Assembly (NCBI GenBank): GCA_026182355.1
Contig: JAPFBL010000326.1
Location: forward strand, 248,001-312,000
Reading direction: 5' to 3'
Origin: Hermatobates lingyangjiaoensis
Taxonomy: Eukaryota; Arthropoda; Insecta; Hemiptera; Hermatobatidae
Length of the DNA stretch: 64,000 bases
The notes under the pieces are model-generated. The model saw only the letters and a list, made by a program, of their open reading frames with translations, did not search any database and was not told where the DNA came from. Position numbers and translations under genes: made by a program. Of the stretch, positions 21,230 through 32,845 are shown in pieces (positions within the stretch are counted from its first letter, which is position 1; each line of letters begins with the position of its first letter).

Positions 21230-22120
21230 CACACACTTACAGTCTATAATTATTGATTTTACCTTAATGGAAAAATAAATAGAAACCTACTGAATTATTT
21301 TACATTTATGAAAAATTTAGAATAACGAAGTGTAACTAAGTGATGAGTCAGCCAGTTGGTTTTATAGTATGTACTTTGATATTTAGTTGTTACTATCGGT
21401 TCTACCCGGCGTTGCCCAGACGGTAGATTATGCCCCAGCGTTTTGTTTATGGGCAGTAGATTCCAAAAAAGAACTCTGATCAAAATCAAAATACTGTCGG
21501 TAGTTCCCCCGAAAAAAATTATACAAGATCCATATGTTTCTATGTATCTAAATGTCTCCAGTTTTATTTCTATAGTGGAAAGACAAACTTTGTATTTTAT
21601 AAACACAGATTAAGGTGCATATGTGATTCAAATTTATATAAGATCAGTTTATGAAAAATGGGTGATATAGTACATTTAATATTTTATCTATACAAAACCG
21701 GTATACGATTTGCTTGTACTGCAAAATAGAGTTGACAAAAAGGGAGTTGATTTAATGAATATGCGGAATAATGTTGGTACAAGCTTGTAAGTGGCACAAG
21801 TTGCATTGTTATTAGTAGTTGTTTGAAAGTTATTAAGGACTAGCGACTCTGCGATAATGACATCTCTTCGGAAGGGGTTTAAGTTGAAAACTTTGGCAGG
21901 ATAGGCGACAAACTGTGGGGCCATCCATGAATCACTTTACCAAACTTCAATACATCATATATTACCTTGAAAATTGGTAATAGGATTTCAAGGACTTTGT
22001 ATTATGTTTTACATTCGGGTAAGTATTTTACTTTTAACAGCCTGTGTGTTTATTTTTTATCATTGTTCGGATAATTAAAAAATTAGAATGATGCTATAAT
22101 TATTAAAAATTATCATCGTG
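21230..22120. other. Intergenic sequence
   Basis: No supported gene. Short minus-strand open frames at 21295-21606 and 21688-21924 have no recognisable family. Confidence 0.5.
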
Positions 22121-22126
22121 CAGATA

Positions 22127-22371
22127 AACACACACACACAAAACACACACACACAACACACCCCACAGAACACACAACACATCACACACCACACAACACA
22201 CACATACCACACACCACACAACACAAAACACACACCACAGACACACACACAAACACACACACACAACACATCACACAACACTGACACACACCACAACACA
22301 CACCACACAACACATAACACACAACACATCACACACCACATACCACACACCAAACATCACACAACACACAC

Positions 22372-22428
<57 letters not shown>
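22127..22428. repeat. Imperfect (CA)n array, about 300 bp
   Basis: CA repeats with CACCACAC, AACACA and CATACC interruptions, then a 55-bp pure CA run. Both-strand open frames here are artefacts of the repeat. Confidence 0.96.
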
Positions 22429-22432
<4 letters not shown>

Positions 22433-22869
22433 CAATTACCAAAACTTAATGAGTTTGTTCGTTTTAGTGCACCTCAAAAAGTTTTTGAAATATTTGACAC
22501 AATTTTTTATTTAAAACCCTCTTATAACTGTTTTTTCATTTCTTTATTGTAGAACACCTAATCCAAATGTATCGTGAATCAAAATTTGTTAGAAATTAAA
22601 CCAAAAATTGAAAACAATTATTATTCTTATTAATAGATAAAAGGTTATATCTGAAAATATAACTGTATTGAGAACTTAGAAAAGATGAATTTTAAACAAT
22701 AACTATTAATTAAGTTATTTAGTTATTAATTAATTAATTTATAGAATGTAAAACAAATGATGAATATAATACTTTTTTTTTAAAGTTATAAAAATTATTT
22801 ACTGCTAGGTAATAACATCTATATTGAGAATATAGATGTTGACTAATTAAGTCATTGAATCCCTAATTA

Positions 22870-22995
22870 GTCAAAATCACCTTACTGAGACAGACGTAAC
22901 CTGACGATGAACACTAAGTGTTCGAAACGCGTTGTGTGATTAAAACCGTTTTGTTTGGGAAAACCTAGTGTTTCTTTTCCTCTCTAGTCATGACG
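22870..22995 (+). mobile_element. ACGCGT-family hammerhead unit
   Basis: Contains the motif at 22901-22933 and the downstream AAAACCGTTTTGTTTGGGAAA. Relatives are at 4921, 37215 and 52590-52840. Confidence 0.75.
22901..22933 (+). ncRNA. Hammerhead ribozyme motif, ACGCGT family, intact core
   Basis: CTGACGA (22901-22907), extra T, stem II GAACAC / GTGTTC (6 perfect bp, TAA loop), GAA (22924-22926), palindrome ACGCGT, T (22933) before the predicted cleavage site. Confidence 0.87.
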
Positions 22996-22997
22996 TA

Positions 22998-23158
22998 ACA
23001 AACATACAACAAGCAAACAAACAAATGTGTCATTACTTAAAACAACATTAAAGTTTAGCACCTACAACAAGTAAACAAACAAATGTATCATTGCTTAAAA
23101 CAGCATTAAAGTTAAGCACCTACAATAAGCAAACAAACAAATGTATCATTGCCTAATC
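22998..23158. repeat. Short tandem repeat, three units of about 61 bp
   Basis: Three copies containing AAGCAAACAAACAAATGTRTCATTRCTTAAAAC.AC-type sequence, spaced about 61 bp; the last is truncated at CCTAATCTG. Confidence 0.85.
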
Positions 23159-23159
23159 T

Positions 23160-24490
23160 GTTTCAACAGGTGCTTCATACTGCTGCTACACGTGTTAGAA
23201 CAGTGTAGTGATAAAACTAAATATATCTTTGTTTTGAAATCATAATACAAATTTTCTGTTATGGTAGAAGGTATGATTATTTGTTACAAAGTGTTTTGTA
23301 AAACGTTTTTTTTCCTGTTTCTTGTGCTTTTTTTTTCTTTTTCTTTTTGATTGTTTTAAAAACAGTTGGCGCATAGGAGAATAAATGACATGGCAAGGAA
23401 AGGCCAAGGAAATGTTGAACATGGTCAGGTTGAGTCAGCTGAATGGAGTTAAATAAATCGCTTTGGGGGGGCAAAGTCGGTTCATGTTATATTCATGGTG
23501 ATCTCATCCCTTGGATCTCCCACCCCTCCCACCTCTTTTCACCTACTACCCTTAACTAAATTATCCTCAACATTATTAAGTAATCTAATCATTTTAACAT
23601 ACATTTGAGACTGCATGATATTATTTTGTAAAAATCTACCCCCTTTTTTTTCCCATATAAAAGCGATGATAAACAGTAAATCATATGTCCAATTGGAATC
23701 ATTAATCTTGAAACAAGAGTGCAAACTCATATCTTTTGTTTCATAAATTTCATGAAAACAGAATCTCATGAAATACTTATAACAAAATCTTGCGAATATT
23801 TATAGTATTCCGTATATCATTTATTTTACTAGTCTTGTATTGTATTTATTTATGCTTGTCTTCTATTCAAATGTTTACCTAGAATTGTAAATTAACTACA
23901 TTAATGTTAATTTATTACAATCATTAATTAACTACATTAATGTTAATTAACTAGGTACCATGTTATGGGTACCTAGTTACATAGCAATGGAGAGAAATGA
24001 GGCAAAATATTAATTAACAAATGTTAATTAGCTGAATTAGCACACAATTGCTATACCTTCTTGAAGGTATCTATTCAAGAGTTAATATGCAAGGGAGGAA
24101 GCAGGCAGAAAAAAAAAATTTAAAAATCAATGTACAATATTTAAATATTGAAATTGAATCCTTATCAACGAACTTAATAAATTGAACCATACTGTGGAAG
24201 AAGAATTGAAAAATGTACTCGGGAATAGTTGCAATTTTTGAATACATCTCATGTACCTATAAAAAATTAAAGATTTCTTTTTGCTATATATTATCTAACA
24301 TCATATCAAAATACGTGATGTTTCGCTAAAACTTATAAAGTTCATTACAGAACTTAAATTTAAAAGTTGTTCAGAAGCAACTAAGTTATGGACTTAAGGG
24401 CAAGAATGGCTGGTTTGAATAATTAGCGATTTCTTAAAAAAAACTCTCTAATGTAATACTGAAGTTTTCGTGTTTCAAAAATTTTATATT
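23160..24490. other. Intergenic sequence
   Basis: No supported gene. Contains a TTAATGTTAATT inverted motif repeated at 23890-23960 and the inverted GGTACC pair at 23952-23980; otherwise unremarkable. Confidence 0.5.
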
Positions 24491-24496
24491 TGTGGC

Positions 24497-24575
24497 TATG
24501 AAAAGATTTTAAATAAAAACAGAAACGTTAACCATGATAGTTTAATTTAAATCTGGAGAATTGACAGAGTTTCGA
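24497..24575 (+). mobile_element. ACGT-family unit, degraded
   Basis: GGCTATGAAAAGATTTTAAAT, then AAAAACAGAAACGTTAACC: the same non-consensus core as the 25.7, 38.0 and 61.5-kb units, with further decay. Confidence 0.6.
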
Positions 24576-24599
24576 TAAAAATTTTAAACAATTTGGTTA

Positions 24600-24633
<34 letters not shown>

Positions 24634-24850
24634 ATTTAAATTTAAAATTTTACGAACTTATTAAATTTTAAATTTATGAATGATATGTAACTAAAAAAGT
24701 ATTGCTAATTTGGTATTAACTGTGGATTATCAATCACTATCTCTCCTGTCAATCTTCATTTATAAATTTAAAATTTGGATTATATATAAATGTAAACAAT
24801 AACCAAAATTGTTGTAATAATAACGTTAAGTGTAAAACATATTTTAAGGC

Positions 24851-24882
24851 CTGAGAAAGACATAAACATATGTCGAAACGTT
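24851..24882 (+). ncRNA. Hammerhead-like motif, ACGT family
   Basis: CTGAGAA (G8 to A), extra A, stem II GACATA / TATGTC (6 perfect bp), GAA, ACGT, T, then GGC. The core base change would be expected to impair cleavage. Confidence 0.7.
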
Positions 24883-25090
24883 GGCGAAAGAAGTAGTTTA
24901 AATCCAAAAAAATTAAACCAGGCATAGGCAATCTTTTGTGAACTGGGGGACGCATTAAATAATTTACAAGTAACTGCGGGTCGCATAGTAATTTTTGCGC
25001 TGTTTCCATACATACAGCTTATGTGTATAATGTACAACAATCTATCTATCTATCTATCTATCTATCATTATATATATATATATATATATG

Positions 25091-25296
25091 AATGATCAAA
25101 CCACAATAAGAAATGGGAAAACAAGACTAAGATCTTTCAACCGTAACAAGCGGTCTTCGTCAGAGTCAAAAACCCAACTGTTGGGTTTTTGACTCTGACG
25201 AAGACCGCTTGTTACGGTTGAAAGATCTTAGTCTTGTTTTCCCATTTCTTATTGTGGTTTGATCATTGATTGTTGTTTCACGTGTTTATGTGAAAT

Positions 25297-25300
<4 letters not shown>
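25091..25300. mobile_element. Head-to-head AGATCT-family hammerhead palindrome, near perfect
   Basis: Long arms centred near 25175-25185 (AACCCAACTGTTGGG). Both cores are complete: CTGACGA-A-GACCG/CGGTT-GAA-AGATCT-T, plus AGTC/GACT stem I. The distal end reads TTGTTTCACGTGTTTATGTG and meets (TA)n at 25303. Confidence 0.94.
25190..25229 (+). ncRNA. Hammerhead ribozyme motif, AGATCT family, best plus-strand example
   Basis: GACT immediately before CTGACGA forms stem I with AGTC after the predicted cleavage site. Stem II is GACCG/CGGTT with a 7-nt loop and one extra A at its base. Stem III is the palindrome AGATCT. The mirrored minus-strand copy is at about 25168-25129. Confidence 0.85.
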
Positions 25301-25344
<44 letters not shown>

Positions 25345-25347
25345 TAT

Positions 25348-25795
25348 AGGTGTGTTCTCTAATCGGAGTTCGGTCAATTTTACAGGATAAAAAATCAAAC
25401 TCTCGTTGCCAACGTTTCGGTTTTATTTAAAACCTTTTTCATAGGCCTACAAACAAAGGATAATAAGAAATCACATATATACATCAAATATATACACATT
25501 CTTAGTTAAAAAATTCTTACTTTTGTAAGTAATATTGTTTTATGTATCTCTGAAATATTTCTACTTGTAATATTCATAAGTTGTAACAATCTATTTTCAT
25601 ATTGTGTATATGTTTGATGTTGATATGTGATTTCTTATTATCCTTTGTTTGTAGACCTATGAAAAAGGTTTTAAATAAAACCGAAACGTTGGCAACGAGA
25701 GTTTGATTTTTTATCCTGGAAAATTGACCGAACCCCGATTAGAGAACACACCTATTCTATCAAACAGTCGATATATTATTGAATCTGTTTATATA
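25348..25795. mobile_element. Inverted pair of ACGT-family units
   Basis: Left arm from AGGTGTGTTCTCTAATCGG; right arm ends CGATTAGAGAACACACCT followed by ATTCTATCAAAC. Both contain CTATGAAAAAGG, the TTTTAAATAAAA stem-loop, and CGAAACGTTGGCAACG. The hammerhead core is non-consensus (CTATGA in place of CTGANGA). Confidence 0.88.
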
Positions 25796-26199
25796 TATAT
25801 ATATATATATAGAAATACTGTGTGCTGTATTAATGTGTCAATAATTATTTAACTATTATGATAATCTTATTATCTTATATCTTATGGTAATCTTATTATG
25901 AAAATTATGATTCATATCTCATTATTTAATAATGGTAAACTAATTATCTCTACACAATCTCTAAAAGATTAGTGTTGAATAAAAAAACCTAAATATTAGA
26001 AAAAAAAAACAATTTTTGTTGCTACAGAGCAACGTAGTAGTTTCCTTCCAAAAGGTCTCGGTCAGCTTTCGTTAATAAAGGAGAAGTAAAAGAATTTTGT
26101 CCAGCAAAAAATAGAATTCTAGATAATCTCCAAGGGCCGCATAACAACATGTGTTGGGCCGCATGTGGCCCACGGGCCGAAGGTTGCCCATGCTTGACT

Positions 26200-26690
26200 T
26201 AAACCCTCAAACATATTATAACTTAAAATAAATAAATATATATTTTCATCAAATTGAAAGTGTATTTTATTAGAAATTTAAATAATGTAAAAAAAAAAGT
26301 GGAGACGCTTACCTGACAGGTGACAGGTATTTGATTTGTGAGAACCTGCTGGCTTGATATCCTGGTGGTGAATGAAGTACTCTATAATTGAATTATTTGC
26401 TAGGAGGAAGCACATCTGTTGTATATGACAAGTGTCTTAGACAAGCTAATATTGGAGAATCAGCAAACATGTTCTCCTTCCTTTGCTAATTATCAATGCA
26501 TTAGCAAAATGAACAATCTGAGAAATTGTAATTAACACATCAACAATCAAATATTAATTAATTGTGAATCAAGTTAGTGAAAATTAAGGTGTATACAATA
26601 TCATTCATTTAAGAATACTGTTCAACCGTAAAAAGTATGTATCAAGTTAGTTTTTATCCAATAATTTGTACTATATATATATATATATAT
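26200..26690. other. Intergenic sequence
   Basis: AT-rich. I see no gene or recognisable repeat between the hAT element and the PLE end at 26694. Confidence 0.5.
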
Positions 26691-26693
26691 ATT

Positions 26694-26809
26694 GAGTAGC
26701 AGTTTGCTTCTCAACGCGAGTACTTCGCACTTCTTCCCGATGACGACGGATGTCGAAATATCGAAGTGAGTTCTGTAGTGTCTTTCTGTGTTCTTTTCTA
26801 TGTGTTAAA

Positions 26810-26815
<6 letters not shown>
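26694..26815 (+). mobile_element. Solo Penelope-like element 3' end
   Basis: Nearly identical to 7215-7327 of the PLE (AACGCGAGTACTTCGCAC, CGACGGATGTCGAAATATCG, TTCTATGTGTTAAAGTG), with no coding part. Hammerhead motif at 26737-26762 with the same CCGATGA core. Bounded by (TA)n on both sides. Confidence 0.9.
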
Positions 26816-26852
<37 letters not shown>

Positions 26853-26854
<2 letters not shown>

Positions 26855-27068
26855 CTTTCACATAAACACGTGAAATAACAATCAATGATCAAACCACAAT
26901 AAGAAATGGGAAAACAAGACTAAGATCTTTCAACCGTAACAAGCGGTCTTCGTCAGAGTCAAAAATCCAACTGACCCAGTTGGGTTTTTGACTCTGACGA
27001 AGACCGCTTGTTACGGTTGAAAGATCTTAGTCTTGTTTTCCCATTTCTTATTGTGGTTTGATCATTGA
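26853..27068. mobile_element. Head-to-head AGATCT-family hammerhead palindrome
   Basis: Arms from CACATAAACACGTGAAATAA and TGATCAAACCACAATAAG to the inverse at 27061. Centre near 26965-26985. Both cores intact. (TA)n on both sides. Confidence 0.93.
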
Positions 27069-27117
<49 letters not shown>

Positions 27118-27120
<3 letters not shown>

Positions 27121-27275
27121 CAGATTCAATAATATATTGACCGTTAGATAGAATAGGTGTGTTCTCTAATAGGGGTTTGGTCAATTTTCCAGGATAAAAA
27201 ATCAAACTCTCGTCGCCAACGTTTCGGTTTTATTTAAAACCTTTTTCATAAGCCTACAAATAAAGGATAATAAGA
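27118..27275 (-). mobile_element. ACGT-family unit, single
   Basis: Minus-strand unit with CCTATTCTATC, GGTGTGTTCTCTAATAGG, AAAATCAAACTCTCGTCGCC and AACGTTTCGG. It has the non-consensus core TATGAAAAAGG. Confidence 0.82.
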
Positions 27276-27374
27276 TATATCGAAATGATTCGATATGATA
27301 ATAAACAAGAGAATATATAGAATAAAATGTGAGAAAGTTATCAAAAAAAAAAAGAAATTAATTTTGATATTTTC

Positions 27375-27560
27375 AAAGTAGTCGTTATCATAAGGGGAAT
27401 AAGATACTCACGTCTGCTATGTCCCACTCGAGCAGAACACTTATCTATCTGATGATGGAGGACGTCGGTATAGTATAGAGGTGAGTTGTCTCTGTCCTTC
27501 AATGTTCTTTCTTTTTGTTGTTGATGTTTTTGTTGAAGTGTTTGAAATGCGACCGTCGCA
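27375..27560. mobile_element. ATAT-family hammerhead unit, degraded
   Basis: Contains CTGATGATGGAGGACGTCGG, then TATAGTATAGAGGTGAGTTG, with the family distal GTCTCTGTCC. GAA is lost, so the ribozyme is dead. Confidence 0.55.
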
Positions 27561-27952
27561 TAGCTAACATTTCAATGGAGCAGTTCTTTTTTATATTCCA
27601 ATGGCACTTTCAAGTAATCCTTTCATCCGGCTTCTACTTTAATATGAAATAGTCTAGACTCGGTCTAGTGTGACTAGTCCAGACAGTTGCTTCCTATCTA
27701 TCTCCCCGCTGGGTCCACACACTCCTTTAAGTCGTTTCTAAGAGATGTGTTACTTAAAAAAAATAGAAGAAATGTGATTGTATTCTGTCTTACTATTGAA
27801 ACACTTTTTTATGTGAATAGGCCACATGGTCAACCTATTGGTTTTATTTTTTTTACTTTACTATAAGTAAAGTATTATTATTATTATTTGAGGGTGATTA
27901 TAGTACTGCGTCTGAAAAAACAAAACTACTGTACTTCCTCTTCTGCATGACA

Positions 27953-28049
27953 GTCCCTCATGTCATGAACTAAGAAGGCCCCAAATGGGTCGGCACCCGA
28001 GGGTGGAAGTCGGCTCGTTCTCTTGCTGGCTTGGATAACAATCAGCCCT
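27953..28049 (+). repeat. Direct repeat, copy 1 (unclassified)
   Basis: CCCTCATGTCATGAACTAA, then GGGTCGGCACCCGAGGGTGG and AAGTCGGCTCGTTCTCTTGC. It repeats at 28709-28795. The GC-richer stretch between the copies (28080-28180) has no recognised coding. Confidence 0.8.
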
Positions 28050-28708
28050 TATTAGTCTGATGTGGCTATCGTCTTGTCTTTTTCAAGACTTCTTTTGCGA
28101 GGCCTTGTGAGGTCCTTAAAGAGATGTCCGAGAGCTCCGTGGGTGGTAGATCTGCTCCGCACACGCTGGTCAGTAGCATTACTCGTCATAACTTTGTAGT
28201 TAGAAGTAAACAAAGAAGTGTCATATTTTGTATATGAATAATCAGAATCATGACATAAATTAAAAAGAATCTAAACCATCACGAATTTATGATCCAAATT
28301 GCTACAAAATACTATCGAGTTTTCATTAATTAAATTAATAGATCAAATAGTATTAACATAAGGAATTGTTTATTCAATATAACCCAACATTGAGGAGAGA
28401 AATAACCTTGTCTACAAGGATTAATAATATTTGGGAATTTCAAGAAAGTTTAATATCAAACTTTTTTCGTGTTGAGATGTACCATAATTCTTGAAATTCC
28501 CTAATATGAGTAAATACCACACTATAACAGATTGCACAAGTAAATAAGCAATGTGATATTTGTTATTTCTGAACTCTTTTGTTTACTTTGATTCGTCCAA
28601 CGTTTTGCTCACAATTTTTTTTTGTATCTTTTTATGCCTTTTAAAATACCTACCATCCTTGCTACCGTTTCAATACAATACCGTTTAACATGTCTGGTGG
28701 GTAGTTGT

Positions 28709-28795
28709 TCCCTCATGTCATGAACTAACCAACTGGGTCGGCATCCGAGGGTGGAAGTCGGCTCGTTCTCTTGCTGGCTTAGATAACAGTCAGCT
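28709..28795 (+). repeat. Direct repeat, copy 2 (unclassified)
   Basis: Matches 27953-28049 with a few changes. The copies are about 755 bp apart; this could be the two ends of an unrecognised element. Confidence 0.8.
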
Positions 28796-28859
28796 CTAGA
28801 GACACTACGTGTCTCATTTTACTTGTTTCAGTGGAAGTGTGACACTAATGCAAACTAGT

Positions 28860-29770
28860 TGGTTTGGTAGAAAGTTCTTTGTCCAACGTTTGAAGTCCGT
28901 ATTGTAATTAATATGATGATTTTTAATTTCACGTTTTTACTGTGAAATCTTGTTATATAAATTCTTCCGTTTGTGTGTGTGTGCTCGCGCGCGTGTGTGT
29001 ATGGGTGTGCGTATGTGTGTATATATATATGTGTATTTGTCTCTGTCTATATAATCCATTCATGTTATTCATATTCATTAAAACCATTCACACATTTTGG
29101 AGAAACAAGAGCAACGCATATAATCCGCTAATCAAAGAAACCAAAAAAAAAAAAAAAAAAAAAGAACTAAAGAAACCCCTCATCACTCAGTAAATTATAA
29201 ACCCGAATAAATACGAATAATAAAAAAAATGTAAATTAAAGGATAAAATTTGATATTATAAGAATCATTCAAGTGGTAAAAATGAACTAATTTGGAATCG
29301 GTCAGGTGAAAAGAGAAGGGTTTCTATTTTGCTTGGAATGAGAATTATATTTTATACAATCCTTTTGCTTTCATTCATCGTGATGTCTTTACAAATTCCT
29401 TCGAATGTTAATGATTCTTTTTTGCATAATAATAATAATTAATTTTGGATTTTAATTTCTAACTGTTTAAATATACCTAGAAAAATGATTAAAAATTGAT
29501 AATTTAAACAGTAGTTCATCATCAGGAGAAAATTCAGTATTTTCTTTTGTGGTTTGATTCTATGGTCAAGCCCAATTATTGAAATCTGCTACTATCAGGT
29601 GTCTTTATTTGAGAGATAAATAATGATTTATTCATTACCATCTCTTCTTCTAACAGCTGATATTTAATTCTAAAAACCCGTTATATTTAGTTATCAGTAT
29701 TTTAATTACTTTAGTTAGAGCCAGTCTTTGAATTTATTTTAGATCTTATATTTGAATGTTAACTAAGGAA
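28860..29770. other. Intergenic sequence with decayed hammerhead-unit end and GT microsatellite
   Basis: 28915-28955 keeps TTTCACGTTTTTACTGTGAAATCTTGTTA, a decayed AGATCT-family end (split here as TTTCACG and GTGAAATCTTG). 28970-29040 is GT-rich. The rest shows nothing. Confidence 0.5.
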
Positions 29771-29773
29771 AAA

Positions 29774-31408
29774 ATCTGGAGTGGCCTACACTCTACTTTA
29801 CTATAAGTAACTTAATGTCAAATTTCTTGAGTATATAAAACATAACGTCTCATTTAAGCATAACGTAAATATCTAAATGGGATATAATTTATAGCCTATC
29901 ATTCCTGAGGTAGTACAGATAGTGATTGAAGGACATATCATTTTATAAGCTTTTGTACATCACAAATAATTTATTATTTGCAAATAATTGCATTAGTATA
30001 ACTACAACAGTAATAACATTTTTGAAAAACCAAAGTGAACATTTCTTGAAACGATTTATTCTCCTACAAGAGAATGGCTTTCGTTCAAACAGCCAGTAGA
30101 TTTCTTACATCGTTTACTTGACATCCTTCTACATTGAATATTAAAGTAAAATTTTAAATTTAAAACAGGAAAATACCCTTTTTTTCTCTGAAAAACATCT
30201 TTAACTGCGAAGAAAATGTTGTTTTAAGGTGATTTGTTAATTAAAGATGTACGATAATTACATTTATTAATCTCTAAACGAAAGATTCAGATTATGAAGA
30301 ATTATCATTTACATTTTCGGTCTTTTATAGAATTATCATACTGGGAATTTTAATCTTTAAAATAATAATAATAATAAGCGTCTTAGTATTTAATAAGATC
30401 ATTTTCCTTCCCCTTTGTCAAATAAAATATATACGAATTTTTTCTGAGTGAGTGTTATCATTTTCCTGCACAATATTATTCCTCTTACATCTCATATAAT
30501 TCAATAAACAATTTAAACTGTTCCTTTATAAAATCAATTTTATCTCAGTGGATTCGTTCAAAAAATTTCTAAGTCAATGTAAACAATGTAAAAAATACAA
30601 AAAATTCGACAAGTATAGCAGGTGATCTCTTAGTCTAGGATAAACAAAGAGTTATTATATCGTTATTGCTCTTTCCCGTAATTGAAACTTCATGATTTTT
30701 TTTTATGAATTGCTAATTTCTTGTTCCATTTTTGGTCAAATTTTCATTATTTTTTAATCAGCCGTTTAGCGTCAAAAAAACATTTTCTGAAAACAGAAAT
30801 CGTACTGTAACGCCCCATTAGCGAATGTAATGTTAAAAAAAAATATTTCAACTCATTCTTCACATAATGTTCTATTTATAGGCATAGTTTCATTCTTGTC
30901 CGTCAAACAGTATGGCTTGTATCGCTCTCACAAGGTTTGAGATTGAATTATAAGTCAAAATTTGTACATTTTATTGAAAAAAAAATATTTTCTGTTGTTT
31001 TAAAATTCTGAATATATTTTTCTTTTGTTCCATTTGTAAACTCAAAGATAATGTCAAAATTTCAAAACTCTAGGGTTATCAGTTTAGGAGAAATAAATGT
31101 TTTAAAAAAAACGGTTTTTGGCAAAAAAAAGTGACTTTCCCATCATGCATAATTCTTCCCAAACAATAGGGATCTTCGTCTTTATGAGGCCCATTTTTGT
31201 GTAAAATATCAACTTAATCCATCAAAGATTCTGGACCGTAGCGTGGTAACAAGCAATGCTAACACACTCACCCACCCACCCACACACACACAGACATCAT
31301 CATCAAAAACGTCATAAAACGACTTCTGGGACCTCAAAACATGTAATTCCGTCAAAATCTCGAGATCGAATTTTTTCACGATCACTATACTTTACTTATA
31401 GTAAAGTA
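29774..31408 (+). mobile_element. Palindrome-ended element, long form, copy 2
   Basis: Starts CTGGAGTGGCCTACACTC with CTTTACTATAAG and ends ACTTTACTTATAGTAAAGT at 31388-31408. Collinear with copy 1, and longer by about 130 bp towards the end (30770-31270). Near its end it holds a (CACC)/(CA) tract, then CAGACATCATCATC. Confidence 0.8.
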
Positions 31409-31439
31409 AAAAGATAATTTTTTTCAGGATACCTTCTGT

Positions 31440-31620
31440 TTATTACTTTTCTATAAGTGAAGTATAGTAATCATGAAAAAAAAATGGATCCCAGGATTTT
31501 GACAGATTTACATGCTTTATGGTCCCCAATGTCTTTTTATACCGTTTTTTCAATAATATGTGTGTGTGCACGTGCGTGCGTGCGAGCGTGTGTGTGTGTG
31601 TGTGTGTGTGTGTATGTTGT

Positions 31621-31656
<36 letters not shown>

Positions 31657-31699
31657 TGTGTGAGTTTGTTTGTTTGTTTGTTTGTTTACGCGCGCGCGC

Positions 31700-31746
<47 letters not shown>

Positions 31747-32057
31747 GTGTGTGTGTGTGAAAGAGAGAGAGAGAGAGAGAGAGAGAGAAAACGAATAGAA
31801 GTGATGTGGTAAATAATTCTTCATGGACAATTATGATGTCATTAAAGATCTTAAAATCAAATATTGATTTTAAAAACAACACTGGGAAGCACAATATGAC
31901 AGGTACCAAAGGACCCAAGTTAGATAAGATTCGAACCCACTTGATTGATATATTCTTACATGTAAATAGATATTATATGTAAACTATTGCGACTTTGATA
32001 ATAAAAGTCAATTATCTTTAATTATAGTAAAGTTGAGTGCAGGCCATTCCAGATTTT
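31440..32057 (-). mobile_element. Palindrome-ended element, short form (minus)
   Basis: Begins (in plus order) ACTTTTCTATAAGTGAAGT, has the inverted terminal region (GATCCCAGGATTTTGACAG, GGTCCCCAATG), an expanded GT tract, and ends TATAGTAAAGTTGAGTGCAGG with CCATTCCAGATTTTT. It faces the long copy head to head across 31 bp. Confidence 0.75.
31557..31790. repeat. (GT)n / (GA)n microsatellite complex
   Basis: GT, GCGC, TTTG and GA tracts over about 230 bp, lying at the position where related elements have a short CA tract. Open frames on both strands are repeat artefacts. Confidence 0.95.
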
Positions 32058-32059
32058 TC

Positions 32060-32425
32060 TTAAGGTTAAACAAATAGAATTGTTTTGTGAATGTTTGTGT
32101 GCCTAGGCTATGTTTGGTGCTTTTTTAACTGTGTGCTTTGAGTTAGGTGGTTCAGTTGGTTCTCGTGGTGTGCAGGTGTGCTGAGCATATATTACACCTG
32201 CAGCTGTCTGTTTCCAGTAAACACGTCGTAACTCATGACTAAGCCTATCTCTCTCCCGCCTCTCCACTCCGCTGTCCACTTATCTCTGATTAATCAACTA
32301 TTTCAAAATCCAACTCATCTCAAATAATATTAAATACGGGGAAGTAAAATAACAGTTTTATATTACAATTCTTTGCTTACTCCACACTCAGTATTGTTTC
32401 AACGTGAAACTTATTTCTTCTTGTA
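32060..32425. other. Intergenic sequence
   Basis: Slightly less AT-rich, with a palindromic GTGTGCAGGTGTGC...ACACCTGCAG patch near 32170-32205. No gene recognised. Confidence 0.5.
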
Positions 32426-32426
32426 G

Positions 32427-32590
32427 CAGTGGCTTATCAAGCCTGGAGGGGGGAGTCCTCCCGGGTGGCACGTCCAAGACAGCAACATTTTGAGCGGTTA
32501 AAAATAGAAAAAAATTAAAAGTAATAAAAATCTAACAAACAATCTGAAATTTCTACCAAAATGAGTTTTTAAGGTCTTTGAAGAGTACCT
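32427..32590 (+). mobile_element. hAT-like 5' end (no partner end found)
   Basis: CAGTGGCTTATCAAGCCTGG, then GGGTGGCACGT, GACAGCAACATTTTGAG and CCAAAATGAGTTTTTAAGG. It is matched by 57451-57600. CAGTGGC with a G-rich run is typical of hAT-type ends; the opposite end was not found. Confidence 0.5.
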
Positions 32591-32845
32591 AATATCGTCC
32601 AGGTTCTGAACAGATGACTTTACATCAACTTTGAATGAGGGATGGCACATATAATTTACTTTATTTTCATTTTAAAACAATCCTCAAATTGTCAACTTTG
32701 GATGACTTAATCCAACTAAGCTCTCAAATAGAAAAAAAAAATGCATATTCATCAGTGAATTACTATATCTTGTAAATATTTTTCGGTCTCTTTTTGTATA
32801 AAATTTTTATCATATTATATGGATATTATATCATTTCAAAGTATT

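Larger units (their letters stand above)
24919..26196. mobile_element. hAT-like element acting as a nest for other repeats
   Basis: Termini CAGGCATAGGCAATC and inverted GGTTGCCCATGCTTG. Flanking 8-bp repeats are AATTAAAC (24911-24918) and ACTTAAAC (26197-26204). The subterminal GGCCGCATGTGGCCCACGGG is typical of hAT-type ends. Inside lie an AGATCT-family palindrome (25091-25300), an ACGT-family inverted pair (25348-25765), (TA)n and (TCTA)n. Confidence 0.82.

Noticed and set aside
22075..22552. Cys-Val and Thr-His rich frames on both strands
   Set aside because: Translations of the (CA)n array. The same applies to 31457-31918 and 34451-34806.
23240..23474. Lys-rich minus-strand frames
   Set aside because: They arise from a T-rich tract at 23300-23350; no family.
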